Part shown: one piece after another, positions 11,527 to 23,912 of the stretch
How the letters are laid out: the number at the start of each line of letters is the position of its first letter
Position numbering within the stretch: position 1 is the first letter of the stretch
The notes under the pieces: generated by a model
What the model saw: the letters and a program-made list of their open reading frames with translations, nothing else
Told to the model about the DNA's origin: nothing
Database searches by the model: none
Origin: Erythrocercus mccallii
Lineage: Eukaryota; Chordata; Aves; Passeriformes; Dicruridae
Reading direction: 5' to 3'
Length of the DNA: 64,000 nt
Assembly (NCBI GenBank): GCA_013397435.1
Contig: VZRG01000453.1
Span: 310,001-374,000, forward strand
Translations under genes and position numbers: made by a program

Positions 11527-11808
11527 GTTGATAATTTGGTTGGGTTGGAAGGGATCTGAAATATCCTCTAGTTTCAACCCCCCTGCTGACCACAATGCTC
11601 AGACCCCCATCCAGCCTGGCCTTGAACACTGCCAGGGATGGTACACCCACAGCTTACCTGGGAAACTTGTTCCAGTGCCTCACCATATTGACAGTAAATA
11701 TCTTTTTCCTAGCATCTAATCTAAACCTACATTCTTTCAGTTTGATGCCATTGTCTCTTGCCCTGTCACTACTTGTCCTTGTAAAAAGACCCTCTCCAAC
11801 TTTTTAAT
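11527..11808 (-). mobile_element. CR1 3' end fragment
   Basis: Read on the + strand it runs GGGTTGGAAGGGATCTGA, CCCCATCCAGCCTGGCCTTG, CTTGTTCCAGTGCCTCACCA, CTAATCTAAACCTAC, then ACTTGTCCTTGTAAAAAGAC. This is the well-known reverse complement of the CR1 3' UTR and the end of ORF2. It is about 280 bp, truncated at its 5' end in the usual way, and moderately diverged. The terminal octamer repeats are not clear. Confidence 0.92.
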
Positions 11809-14800
11809 TTGCTTTCCATTGGAAATATGCATTTATTTTCCATAAATATTTCCCATAGTTTCCATTTTTAAACTATCTAAATTTATGCAGATCTCTGATG
11901 TAAATCAGATGTTTATCCAACTCATGATTTAAAAACAAAACCCTGTTTCTCAGAAAGAGAAGTTAGCTTCATATTTACTGGGGCAGTTTATTTCAACCTA
12001 TAACTTCTGAATGAACTTTAGAATACTTTGGATAAATCTGTAAAAAAGTGCTGATGACAAGAGAACCCTTGTCCTGCCTCTTACTTGTACTGCACTTTAC
12101 TTCACAGGCCAGATTCTCCCATGAAGTACCTCTGCTTTGTGAAAGAAAAAACTACTTTCAATTTCAAGTAGATGAATGCCTAACAAAAGTTAATTAATTT
12201 GACCTCAGAAAACCATTGTTTGAGAGAGCAATGCTCCTGGAAACTACCAAACAAAGAGAACGTGCTGCTTTCTCAAGGTTGTTTGCAGAGTCAGTGATAA
12301 GGACAAGAACTGCTACCTCTACATCTCCTGTTACTGCTGCCTCCGAGATATGTCACTTCTCCTATACACCTCAGTGTTTCAGGCAGAACATGTTCTGTCA
12401 CAGGTCTACCTGAGGTAACCTAAGAACTAGCAGTTATTTATACAAAGAAATATTATTCCCCTTCTACATGTTGCAGAGATTATTGAGATGAATTAATTTG
12501 CCCAAGTTCACAAAGGTCCTCAGTGACTGAAGAGGAAAAACAAATTTTCTCTCCCCTTATGTGTCTAAATACAATACCCCACTCTCAGCCACAAAGCATA
12601 ACTTGTTAAAATGGTATCAGATCTGTTCTGATAGGATGGAAAAATCACCTGGAGGCATACACAGAGGCTTGTTTATAATCATCTGGGACTAGGAGGCAGA
12701 TTGCTAACCCAGCTCTGTACACAGAAACCTGAAAGATAAGAGAGAGCACAGACATCGTATCTGTTCTCCAGGCCACTTGGTTCTTTAGAGACTTCATTTT
12801 GCAGACTGCCAAGAGTGTGTCTTGCAAGCTGGGGTCACTTCAACTTAGCTCCCAGCAGTGTGGTAAATCAGATCCTGTCTATGTACCACAATACAGCCTC
12901 TCATTTGGAAGAAAAATCTATGCTTAATAATCTATCAAGGTGAAGAAAACACTGCAAAGGGAAATGCAGACCATTGTGCCTGTGAGAGCTGACAGTTCAG
13001 CTGGCAGCAGAAGTAGATCTAGGAGTGAAGTACACAAGTTCTGCATTCATCTCCCTGAGTGATAATTCTAAAACCTGTTTTGCCACCAGTGAGTGTTATT
13101 TCTCTGCTGACTGGAGAATCAAAGAAAAAAGATGATAATACCATAATAATCAGCAACTTGTTTCTTCCCATAAGAGGCTGAGAGTGAACTTCAAGCAGAG
13201 TTTTAATAATGCTTCCATTCTATTGAGGGAAATCCTGACTTCTCTTGCAAACATGAGTGTTCCTGCTGCTGAATTCAGTGGGGCTAAGATTTCATCTATG
13301 ATTGCTTAATTGTGACAATGAGCACTAGTGTGGTATTTTCAAGAGCTCAGTTCTCAGTGCGGGTTTTTCTTAAAATATGGCTCTTTGCTGCAACATTTAA
13401 GGAGAAATCAGCCCTTTAGAAAATATAGCTAAAATGGACTACAAAGTTCAAATTGATAAAAGCCTTCTGGCATTTGGATTTGCAATATGTTAGATTAGAT
13501 TGCAAACTACAGGGATCAGGAGCTAAAAATGTCAGGCTAAATTCAGTGACAGCTATCTTGTACCCAGGGTCTTAATATCTAATTTCTGTAAATGGTAATA
13601 AAGCATTAGAGTTTCTTACTTAACAGAGTTGACATCTACAGGCCAGGGTCAGGATGCCTAATTCCCTGCTGATCTGAAGGGAGCTGATCTTTGCTGATCA
13701 TCAAGAGAAGTGAATAAGCATCAGTATTTCTGGCAAGCAAAGCAGGGGTTACAATTAAAAAAAGCAGCAGCATCAACAAATAATCATGAGAAATGTTCAT
13801 AAACCTTTTAGGAAAGTTCTACTTTGCAAAGAATAACTGGTATTAGAAACAGACCCCTTATCTCTGGAAAACACATTTGTTAGGCTTATAAACAAGATAT
13901 AAATTATGTATACCCTTGCTGCTGTGACAAAATACAACAAATACATTAAAAAAACCATTTCATTAAATTTTAAATAAATTGCAGTTTTAACTCATGAGGA
14001 GATTTTTTCTTTCAAGAGGTTTTTTAAATATAACTGTTTTATCCTTATATGGCAAAAGTTACTCCCAACTCCTTCAGAAAAAATATTGCCATTAATGCTG
14101 TAAAAAAGAAAAAATAATGACTCGTATAACCACCATGAATTTTATTTTTTTTCCAGTGAACAAGATTAATGACTCTCTACCCTGGCCATTACATGGTGCT
14201 AGAAGAGCAAATTGCAGTAGCAATCACCAAAATTTTTGCCCACAAATTTGAAAAATACAAAGTACTTCTCAATAGCACTCAAAGACATTTCAGTCTTCAT
14301 GATTTTACCAAGAGGTTAGAAGGTTTTATTTTCCTCCAAAACACTTGAGTTTTCCTAATTGCTGCCGTAGCTCCGTTAGCATAAACTACTTTGTTTCTGT
14401 ATCATTTTCATCTTATATGACAGTGATATTCAGGTAGTATAAAACTTAATGATTTTTTTTTCTTTTGGCTGATCTTTCTGTGCTTTCCTTTTTCTCCTCA
14501 TGTTTATCACTACATCCTTCATATTCTATACCACTCCCTCCAAATCAGACAAAATTCTCTTCTTTGCCTCTCTTTTTAGGTAAACAAAGACTTAGAGGAA
14601 CATTACAAAAAGTGGTAGTGGCAGAATTTGCTCCCTAATGACAGTTTTTGCAAAGAAACTCTTGGTAGTATAGTCCACAATATTGCTATTAATATCTCCT
14701 ATTTACAAAACCTGTTTAATTTAGGAGGAGAGAAGGCATTAAGTGAATTTTGCAGATTTTGCATATTGCATCAGTTAACATATAATTTTCCTGACCAATC

Positions 14801-16464
14801 AGGTACATTTGTGAAAGGTCAGAGGTTCTGGATTGCAGCAAACTGAGGCCCTTTGGATCTTCTGTTCTGACAGATTCTATAGCAGCTGAAGCAAAACAAG
14901 GTAACCACTTTTTTATAAAAAGTATAGCTGATACAAAACATGCTTTCAAATACACAGCAGCTTTAGCCATTTAATCTTATTCACTCCAAAACAGAGCCTT
15001 TTAATGTAAGAAAAAAAATTGTAGGACCATTCACTTGTGTCAAATGCTTGCTCTACATCAAAGTATAATAAATATTTCATGCTCTTTGTTGTTTCAGTGG
15101 TCATATGTACAACTGAGAAAGGCTAAATACAGTTTTTGAAGCTGGTCCTTTGTCACAAAGTTGGATGTATCAGATGGAATGAAATTCCCTTCAAAAGAAA
15201 TTTTCAGAGCCACTAAGCATTGGCCTAACACTTTTTTGACTGAAGCTAATAGACACTGCAAGCAGAGCTAAGGTGTATGGTCTCTCTGACAGTATAGGTT
15301 GATGGGCTGAAGAGAAGCCATGGGAGAATTAAGAACTTAGATTGCAGAAAAGTAGTGTCAAGAGATACACCAAAATAAAATCCCAGTGATTAAATTATAA
15401 ATGCTTATTTGACAGAAGCATGTCTAAGCAGCATTGATATAGTTCAGAAAGAAATCGTTTGACCAGGACGAGTGTTCCTGTGTGTTCCTATGTGAATAAC
15501 ATGAGTTATGGTTAAAATAAGGTGTTCCCACAGTAGCTGCAGAAATCCCTGGTGAGTACTACACAGCAGGGAGACTCAGACCCATTTTCTAAGATTGAGA
15601 GCATTGCCTTGTTTCAGAAATCAGTAAAAAGTGGTTCATTTTTATTTCTCCAAATAAACTTTAATATTGAGCTGAGGTAATTTGATACTTTATGCATTTG
15701 CTTGGGTTTATTAAGAAAGATGGACTACAATATGTCAATTGTTGAGTTTCAGACAGTTCAGTTCAATGTTATTTTATTCTAATATTCAGAATAGCTACTC
15801 AAAGTTTTACTACTTGAGGTAAGTGAAGGTTTTCTGACACTTTTTTGAAAGTAGAATTAGATTTTAGACAAAAGGAAATTATTAATTCAAAAAATTTTGA
15901 AGGAGGGAACATTTTAGCACAACCTATGTTGTGGAATAATAATTCCAACTTTCATTTTGAACCCTCTAAGGATTCCAAGAGGGTCTAAGAACCCTCATTC
16001 ATTGTGCCTTCATTTGTTTTGCCTGTAGTTAAAGAAACATCTAAGAGTGACAAAGTATCTGGAATGAATGTTCCTTTAATGTGAAACTCAAATAAAAAAT
16101 TTTTCTCCTGGCATGAAAAAAAAAAAAGAAAAATTTTACAGAGTACTTGAAATTTCTACCTGTGACAGTATTCAGAATGACCTCCCATCCCTCTGACAAC
16201 CTTCAGGCATTAACAACTCTAACTAGAAATTCTAGTTTGAAATGACATTGTGCAGCTCTTCTACACTGAAATGCAATGCACTGGTTTTCACTGAAGCATT
16301 CTTGACTTGGAGTCAAAGCATGGAACAATGAATATTGCTTAAATTATTTATTTAGGACAAAAACATAAGGAAAAAACAGACTTTATACCAACAGCACAGA
16401 AAGAAGCAGTCAACCAAGTACACAACCAAAACCATAAAATGAGCCTAAAATGTCTAAAGTGGAG
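11809..16464. other. AT-rich unique DNA, no gene seen
   Basis: No recent transposon or convincing exon was found apart from the MIR-like relic listed separately. A strong pyrimidine tract ending TTTTTAG lies near 14560-14580, but the sequence after it has early stops in all frames. Confidence 0.5.
12478..12600 (-). repeat. MIR-like SINE relic, antisense
   Basis: The run AATTTGCCCAAGTTCACAAA, then GTCCTCAGTGACTGAAGAGG and, further on, CCCCTTATGTGTCTAAATAC follows the order of an antisense MIR. There the family reads 'acttgcccaaggtcacacagc..agtggcagagc..gaacccaggtctcc'. The match is diverged and gapped, so confidence is moderate. Confidence 0.42.
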
Positions 16465-16536
16465 GGATGGATGGATGGATGGATGGATGGATGGATGGAT
16501 GGATGGATGGAAGGATGGATGGATGGATGGATGGAT
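16465..16536 (+). repeat. (GGAT)n tetranucleotide microsatellite
   Basis: About 18 GGAT units over 72 bp, with a single interruption (GGAAGGAT near 16509). It is expected to be length-polymorphic. Confidence 0.95.
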
Positions 16537-16537
16537 C

Positions 16538-16557
16538 TCCTGTCGTTTCCTGTCGTT
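16538..16557 (+). repeat. Two perfect TCCTGTCGTT units
   Basis: Two identical 10-mers abut the GGAT tract, followed by a degenerate third copy (CTCCTGTCTCGTGTC). They contain CpG dinucleotides, which are rare in the surrounding DNA. Confidence 0.85.
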
Positions 16558-16616
16558 CTCCTGTCTCGTGTCATTTTCCTTGATTTAGAAATTTATGAAA
16601 ATATTTCTGCGTAAAT

Positions 16617-16640
16617 GAGAGAGAGAGAGGGGGAGAGAGA
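16617..16640 (+). repeat. (GA)n simple repeat
   Basis: A short GA dinucleotide run interrupted by GGGGG. Confidence 0.85.
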
Positions 16641-18120
16641 ATTCTCTGGAAACTTTCTTTTTCCTCATCCATCATTCTCAAGTGTTGAATACTTGTAAAA
16701 CTTTTTTTGACATACCAATATTTTAGCAAAGATTTTGGTATCATTGGAGACAAAAAAAACATTAAGACTTTCCACTGCAAGTCTATAGGTCCTTATCTTC
16801 AACCACCATTAATCTCTGTACCATGGATATTCAGTGGCATAGGTTTTAACCATCTCAGTTTATAAAGATGGATCAATATATTTGTAAGTTATTCATTGTA
16901 TTTTAAAAATGTGAAATTGGCAGAATTTTAAGGTGACAACACAGTTAAATTGCCATTTTATATAACTCACAGGGGCAAATAAAAGCTTCCTAAAAAATTT
17001 CAGTTGTTATATATCAATTATATTAATAATACTGTTTTAAGAAAGCTTGCAGAAAAATTACTGAGTTGGCTGATTACTAAGAGCAGAGCAGAATGTTTAC
17101 TTATATTTGGAGTGAATTTTAAAGTGACTGTCAACAGTGCACAGATTATTATTCAATTGTTCACTTATTTGTTCCATATGCATCTCTTCTTTCCAATCAG
17201 AAAAATCCATATCTGTCCATAATAAAGAGTAAAAAACACAGAGAATAGAAGTCTTTTCAAAGTTTTTTTCTAAAAAGAGAGACATTGGAAATTTTCTAAC
17301 CTAGTTAGTAATTTGATAATTGTTACAGTTTTAGCTTGCAGAAACACAGTAATTTTTCTTTTATTAATGGTAAGGAAAAAAAATGTTTCCAGTGTGTGTT
17401 TCTATGTGTTACTTTTTCGCATTCTACAAAACCTCCTTTCCTTCACATCAGGTGAGGTATAGACCTTATTTTTCATTAACAGATAACTCTGGGAGTGCTC
17501 AGATTGGAACTGCAGCCTTTACTTATCCTAGAGCTTTCCTCTCCCCTCAGTATCAATCTAGTTGCAATGGTAAAATGCTAAAATCTCACATAATTTCAAA
17601 TCTAATTTCTTTCACCTTCCAAGTAATCTGTAGATATTCAGACAGAAAAAAATTCCAGTTATCAATTTCAAGGATTCTAAAGTTTCTATCTTTTTCTTAA
17701 TTTTTGTTTGCTTCATATATTTTTCTATATTCTAGGCCTTACCTTGCAATGCAAGTACAGAGAGACAAATAGAAGAGTTTTGTCTATTAGACAAATAGAA
17801 GAGTATTATTTTTCTTTTGAAAAGATAACCCAATAATACATTTGAACAGAATAGACTGCTTGTAATTTTGGTGATTTTTTAGTATTAAGATTTGATTTTT
17901 CCTATTTCCAAAACCCTAATCAATTTAATATCTCCCCATGGATCTTGTGCATGTAGCATAAACTAAGAAACTCCAAATTAATTAGGATCTTATAATCTCA
18001 TTGCCAAATTCCAATGCACAGTCCAAACCCTGGTAAATTAGGTTCATATGAAATAGGAATAATATTTCTAGTTATCTGTTATTATCTCTCTGATATATTC
18101 ATTTTCCAAGAATAAACCAG
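16641..18120. other. AT-rich unique DNA, no gene seen
   Basis: An open frame of about 105 codons on the + strand (17383-17700) has no domain and no flanking splice signals, and is within chance length for this composition. Nothing else was supported. Confidence 0.5.
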
Positions 18121-18768
18121 CTAGATCTTGTAGTTTCAGCCCACTTGCCATGGGCAGGGACACCTTCCACCATACCAGAAATCTTCAACAAACTGAACTT
18201 GAACAGATCAAGGGGTGGGACATCCATACTTCCGGCAACCTATCTCAGTGCTTGACCACAATCAAAGTAAAGAATTTCTTCCTAATATCTAATCTAAACT
18301 TACCCTCTCTCAGTTTAAATGTGATACCCTTTATGATACATGAAAAAAAAAGTCCCTCTGGATACTTCCAGTAGGCCCCTTTTAGATACTGGAAGGCTGC
18401 TGGAAAGTGCCTCCAGAGCCTTCTCTTCTTCAGCCCCTCTCTTCTTCAGCCTCAGCTCTCTCAGCCAGTCCTCAAAGGAGAGGGGCTCCATACCTCCAAT
18501 CATCCTCATGACCCTCCTCTGGACTTGCTTGAACAGATCCATGTCCTTCTCAGGTGGAATCCTCAGAACTGGATGAAGTATTCCATGGGGATCACACGAG
18601 AGCTGGGGAGAGGGGAAGAGTCACATCTCTCAAACTGTTCGCCACACTTTTGATGCAGTCCAGAATAGGACTGGCTTCCTGGGCTGTGAGTGCATATTGT
18701 GCACTCTATCCTCTATCCATGTTTGAGCTTGCCCTGACCCAGGTGCATGACCTTGCCCGAGTTAAACT

Positions 18769-19219
18769 TCATGAGGTTTGTATGGGCTCACCTCTCTCAC
18801 CTGTCAATGTCCCTGTGGATGGATAGTATCCCATCTCTACAAACCAGCTGAAAGTGCACTCAATCCCACTGTCTGTGTCCCTTAGAAAGATGTTAAATAG
18901 CACTGGTCCCAACGCAGACCTGTGAGGGACAGGCTTATCACTGCTCTCAGCCTGGACATTGAGCCACCACAACACTTTGAGTGTGGCCATTCAGCCAATT
19001 CCTTATCCACCAAGTGGTTCATCCATCAAATCCACATCTCTCCAGTTCAGAGATGTCATACAGGACAGTGTCGAATGCTGGGACAGTGTCGAATGCCGGG
19101 ACAGTGTCAAATGCTGTACACAAGTCTATTACCCACCAATGCTGTGACCCAGCTGTAAAAGTCCACCAAAACTGCCAAGCATCATTTGCCCTTAGTGAAG
19201 CCATGTTGGCTGTCAACAA
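18769..19219 (-). pseudogene. Decayed CR1 reverse transcriptase region
   Basis: Two overlapping frames together cover the RT core. One gives VIDLCTAFDTVP with the repeated AFDTVP hexapeptide. The other gives HRSALGPVLFNIFLRDTDSG, matching the (VPQG)SVLGPVLFNIFINDLD segment of CR1. The PQG is not preserved, the catalytic FADD is lost, and the frames are out of register. No product is expected. Confidence 0.8.
19063..19116 (-). repeat. 18-bp triplication in the CR1 RT motif
   Basis: Three head-to-tail 18-bp units (19063-19080, 19081-19098, 19099-19116) differ at only one or two bases. On the coding strand each unit reads AFDTVP or a close variant, so the expansion is in frame and triples the conserved AFDTV box of the reverse transcriptase. 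Confidence 0.95.
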
Positions 19220-19590
19220 TCACCTGTCACTTTTCCATATGCCTTAGCATAGTTTCCAGGAGGACCTTCTCCATGATCTCACAATGAACAGATGTTGGAC
19301 TGACTAGCCTGTATTTCCCTGGATGTCCCTTTTTTTCTTTTTAAAATTGGGGATTATGCTTTCTTTTCCAGTCACTGAGAAGTTCTGTCAGAAACTGAGA
19401 CCAGTCTGTCATGACTTTTTTTAAATATGATGGATAATGGCTTAGCAACCTAATCTGTCATAAAAACAATGACAGGTCGTCGTTTGGAGTTCACAACCTG
19501 GATGAATCAAGCCACTCCTTTGGTTTCTCTCCTGTCCTGTGTCTATAGAGGAATTGCCATTGTAGCCCTTATTAACTTGTTCTGGTGGAT

Positions 19591-20053
19591 GTCAAAACCA
19601 GTTATTTAGAAAAGAATATCAAACTATGACAGATAATCTAATATACAATCATATAATTCAAGGAGGTTTTCCTCTGAGCACACATTTCAACATAGAAGAA
19701 TATTATTTTATACATACTCTTAAATCTCTTGTATCTTCTGTATTTTTAATAGCCTGTGACAATGTTTATGTTATCCTCACACTTTTAAATGTATATGAAT
19801 TACTGCAAGCCAAGAGCAAGACATTAATACTTGACAATTTTTTCACTAAATTAATTTATTGAATTTCAGATATATTTTTTAATGACTTTAAAAATAGTAA
19901 GTCCCTCTCTCTGGTAATTTTTCTCAATCTGTATTTGTTTAAATACACTCTTTGTCTTCAGCCAAACAAGACTGCGTGACTCATTACAAATTATGAATTA
20001 TTATATCCTGCAGGAAAATAATTAATGTATAATATATTCTACTTTGTTGATAT
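19591..20053. other. AT-rich unique DNA
   Basis: Nothing recognised; an open frame of 78 codons (19626-19862) has no coding character. Confidence 0.5.
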
Positions 20054-20368
20054 TGTGTAACATATAGCTAAAAGATAAAACTATATATTAATTGGTCTGT
20101 GTTATTCATTACTCCACAAACTTTCTTCTTATCTGAAAAGACACACCTGTGTGTATATTGCCCTCATCCCCGAGGTACCTTGTAAATTTTGCAGCCAGAA
20201 ACACTGAAACATTCCAAAGATGAAAAATGCTCTGGTTCCTTCACGATGTTGTGCTATAGGACTTGGTATTCCCAAAATAATAAAATTACTCTATAATAAA
20301 CTTTTCCCTTTCTAGATATTCTTTCATAAGTCTGTTTGGTCTCCTGTCTTTCAAAAGAAAACCCCACA
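20054..20368 (+). mobile_element. Probable solo LTR, about 315 bp
   Basis: The segment starts TGTGTAACATATAG and ends AAAACCCCACA (TG...CA). A 4-bp ATAT repeat lies on each side (20050-20053 and 20369-20372), though in AT-rich DNA this carries little weight. The 3' part has the layout of an LTR R/U5: AATAAA at 20295-20300, then a pyrimidine-rich stretch (TTTGGTCTCCTGTCTTTC) to the end. The left border is the weaker one. Confidence 0.5.
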
Positions 20369-22870
20369 ATATATTTAGAAACTGAGGTAGTAATGAGAAA
20401 AATTGAGATACCATATGGTTTTCTAAGATCTGTAATTTCAGAAATATCTATCTCATATTAACTCAGGTCTCATGAGTAGCACTGAATTTATGTTAAATCA
20501 CAACTAACTCTGAAATCATAACCTATTTCCTGGAAATGTGAGCTCCTTTTTTTGAGTGTTACATTATCATAAATATGATCTCTCTTTGACTTATCAGTAA
20601 CAAAATTATGTAGCTTTAATTTTTTTTTTAATATTTCCCAAAAATCTGCTTGGTCACTGGCAACACATATAAAGGAGAGCTTCAGTAGTTCTCAGTTCAT
20701 ATTCATCTTTCTTTTAGCACATTGATACTGACTTCTAATCACTGTATTATTTCAGGCTTTTTCTGTGACAGAAATTCATTCACACTTTCCCAGTCTAATT
20801 TTAGGATTTTTTTCTTTGTAATCTTCATACCTCTTTGAACTTTCTCACCAGTAAATTAGTCTTCTTTTGAAACACTGTTAAACAAATATGCTGCTTGAAT
20901 TTTTTTTTGTTTACCACCTTTTTTGTTCACTGTTGACCCTGATATGATACAGTGCATTTTCAAAGAGAGGGTATATTGTTTATCCAATAACATTGTGTTA
21001 CATGTAAGCACTGCTTAAACTTAACAAGAGTTAATAGGAGAAGCTATGCTGTGTACATAAAAATAAGTACACGTCTTTTTGACACTCCACAAATACCTCT
21101 ACATTTTTCAAGATATTCAGAAGACACACACAAAAAAAAAATCAATGAAAAGGAAAGAAAACACTGAAGTCAAGTTTTGAATTGAAAGAACATTTTGGCT
21201 TCACACTCGTTGTACCTTACAAATCTCTCTTGGCAATACTATACACTGACATTACTGAACAGACAAACCTCCAGTGAAAGCACTGGGAAAAGGTGGTGTT
21301 TGCAAGGCCATGTCACTTTGTTGGACTATTTCTCTGAAAATTAACTCATGAAAGGGAGGACCACGTAGAAGTGGTCTGCCTTAGCTATATAAGAGCTCAC
21401 AGTCTCTTGTAAAGGTATATCATCATTAATTTGAAGTGGATTTGTATTTGATTATACAGTGCCCCAAATATTATTGAAGAAAAAGAGATAGGAAGATAAT
21501 GAATGAAAGAGAAACTCCAGAAAGAAAGAAATGCTTTGGGGTTTAAAATCCCATTCTGAATTGTATAGGCTTCCATGTCTTTTAAAAATGACACAATGTA
21601 TAGCAACAATCTGGCATGCAGATCGAGAATAGGAAAAGGGAAAAGAAGAAGAGTTCTGTTAGACTGGGAAAACGTGAGTTGTATTATTATTTCTGCTTAA
21701 CAATAAGAATGCTGTAAAAGAAATATAAGGGTTCATAAATGACTTGTCCAGTTTAGTGCCCTTTAAGTGCTGAAAGGAATAGAAAATGTATAAACAAATT
21801 GCTTCTTGAATGAGTCAATATATACAGGTTTCTGAAATATTTCCTTTACCATTTTTAAAGTATTTAACAGTTATTTAATAAAAATTAGTCCCCTCTTTCC
21901 ATATGCTTATAGTGGTTTTTTAATCTCTTTGAGCAAGCAGATAATTTAGTGCAAGAAGGGTAAGGATGTAATTTGCTTGAATTGTTCCTAGAAGTCAAAT
22001 TTGTTATGTAGTTATAGCATTGGTTTATTGGCTTTCTAAAGATTTGTTTTTCTTCTACTTGCCATGAATTCTGGGCTTATCTGAAGAAGATTGTATTTTG
22101 CCTTGGTGAGGATTTGAAATGGAAAGCCCTAAATAGAGTGAACGCCACTGAATATTCAGTTGTTTGCTGTGTGTTCTTTTATGAATTTATGACATCTGAA
22201 TTCTATAACAGAGCCCTGAAAAACAACCTTCCATTTCACAGGAATATAAAAACTATTAATATTTTGAGTAATTTTGAGGACACAAACAGAAAAAATGTCA
22301 AACTCATTCACTAAAGTCAAAATAGGAAGCATTTTGACATCTTCCACTGAAGTAACTTCACAACATTCATTTTGTTATTTCTGCTGTTTTCAGTCTTACA
22401 GGGGAATAGCTATAAGTAATTACTCATTCTGTTAAAAAATCCAGGCAAAAAGGAAGAGTGTGTTTCTCTATTTTTACAGATTTTATAAAAGCAATATTAT
22501 TTCATATATGGGCATGTTCCTTCTCATTCTCCTGCGATGCTTCTGCATACCACACTCCAAAAAGCAGCAACAACAAAAAAAAAACCTGGTAAAATTAGGG
22601 CATGTGTTTGCAATAACACAAAATTTTGCATTCATGTCATAGAAGCCTCTTTCTTTTTTAGCTTTGATTCTACTAGGTTTGAAATTCAGCAGATCACAAT
22701 TCATGCAACTCTTACACAAAGCACCAAGTAACCCTAGTTTTAAATTTAGTTCCAGTTTTACATTCTTGTACACCTCTTCAGTGAGGCTAACTAATAACAG
22801 AGGTGGCTGATAGAGAGAATCTTTGTCACAAAAATAAGAAAAAAAAAAGAGAAAGAAGAAAGTCTTTCTC
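20369..22870. other. AT-rich unique DNA, no gene seen
   Basis: No transposon or exon was recognised. Several A-rich runs occur, and none looks like a retrocopy tail with a matching body. Confidence 0.5.
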
Positions 22871-23058
22871 CTTAATCAGGCCCTCTTCTTCTCTGCAGGG
22901 ATGTTCAAACAGTTAAGAGAGCACCTGCTGTTCATGGGGGGAGAAACATTTGCTCTGCCAAAGGAAGTATTTTGCATAAAGCCTCGTGGATCAACAGTGG
23001 CACCCAGTGGCTGATGCTTTGCCACGGCAATGCGGTTCCAAAAGCTGCACTTCCCTGA
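22871..23058 (+). CDS. Candidate terminal exon, unidentified (exon from 22899)
   Basis: A strong splice-acceptor signature (CCCTCTTCTTCTCTGCAG, ending 22898) is followed by an open frame from 22900 to a TGA at 23056-23058. It encodes 52 residues beginning DVQTVKRAPAVHGG and ending NAVPKAALP. A second frame from the ATG at 22901 is also open for 37 codons (MFKQLREHLLFMGGETF...). Base composition is richer in GC than the flanks and includes CpGs. I do not recognise the protein and found no partner exon, so a noncoding RNA exon or a chance acceptor is quite possible. Confidence 0.25.
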
Positions 23059-23871
23059 CCTTCTGTCTAATGTGCTTTCTACAAGGAAGGAATGACTCTT
23101 CAGCCAGTCTGGTTTAATAGGATTATGTCAAATATTGTTTTAGGTTTTTTTCTTTAACTAAATTATTTTAATATTCTGAACAGCATGCAATGCATGATGT
23201 TTTCAAGTATTAGTTTTATATAGGTTTTAGGCAGACTTTTACTAATTAGGGCTAAAAATAACATGCAGCCAATGTGAAAGAAGAATGATGAAGTAAATGT
23301 GAAAGAAAAATTAGGCAATTAATTAAAAAATAGCATCTTGACATAATACTGTGAAAACCTGTAAGTTTAAGCAGTGTTTACATGTAACACAATGTAATAT
23401 TAATTTTAATTAATAATATATTATTATCATCATAATATTAATAATGCAGTAAGATTCCATTATATTTAAGTAAGCACACACATTATTTCTGTAAGGAATT
23501 ACCTATATGGTTGCACTCACATTGCTTCTTCTCAAGCCCTGATAGTGCCAGTGAACCAATACAAAAGACTGCAAATTCTTCCAGACACAACTTGTGTTTT
23601 AAGATTTGTAGACAGGATTAACTGAAATAGAAGGAAAAGTATCTATATTTAAATTTTGTTCTTCTCTTTCAAAGTGCTAAGGTACAGTTAACTAAAGGGT
23701 GTTCCCTTATTGTTTTTGAGGGAACAAATAGTATTTAAATTACTCGTTTTTCAGGGTAAACACTACGAGGATTTTTTCCTGCCTGATGTTGTGGATAGGA
23801 GTATTACTTTCTATATGACAACACAGCCTATTCATTTCTTTGTAGATGGTTAATCACCACAGAACTAGTGA

Positions 23872-23912
23872 GATATATATATATATATACACATATATAT
23901 ACAGACACACAC
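23872..23912 (+). repeat. (AT)n/(AC)n compound simple repeat
   Basis: An alternating AT run passes into CACATATATATACAGACACACAC. Confidence 0.9.

Larger units (their letters stand above)
18121..19590 (-). mobile_element. CR1 LINE, about 1.5 kb, 5'-truncated
   Basis: On the + strand the element begins near its 3' end (CTTGCCATGGGCAGGGACAC) and passes AAGAATTTCTTCCTAATATC, CTAATCTAAACTTACCCTC and CCTCCTCTGGACTTGCTTGA. It then runs into the reverse complement of ORF2, including CACTGGTCCCAACGCAGACC (LGPVLFNIF region) and the AFDTV region near 19040-19116. It ends near AATTGCCATTGTAGCCC (about 19552-19568). It carries stops, frameshifts and an internal 18-bp triplication. The polymerase FADD box is replaced by an unrelated FVEMG-like reading, so the element is dead. 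The 5' edge is approximate. Confidence 0.92.

Noticed and set aside
14560..14640. Strong pyrimidine tract ending TTTTTAG as a splice acceptor
   Set aside because: All frames after it stop within about 20 codons, and the AG is followed immediately by a donor-like GTAAAC.
18315..18542. 75-codon frame on the - strand reading like a protein (QVQRRVMRMIGGMEPL)
   Set aside because: It is the conserved 3' end of CR1 ORF2, not a host gene.
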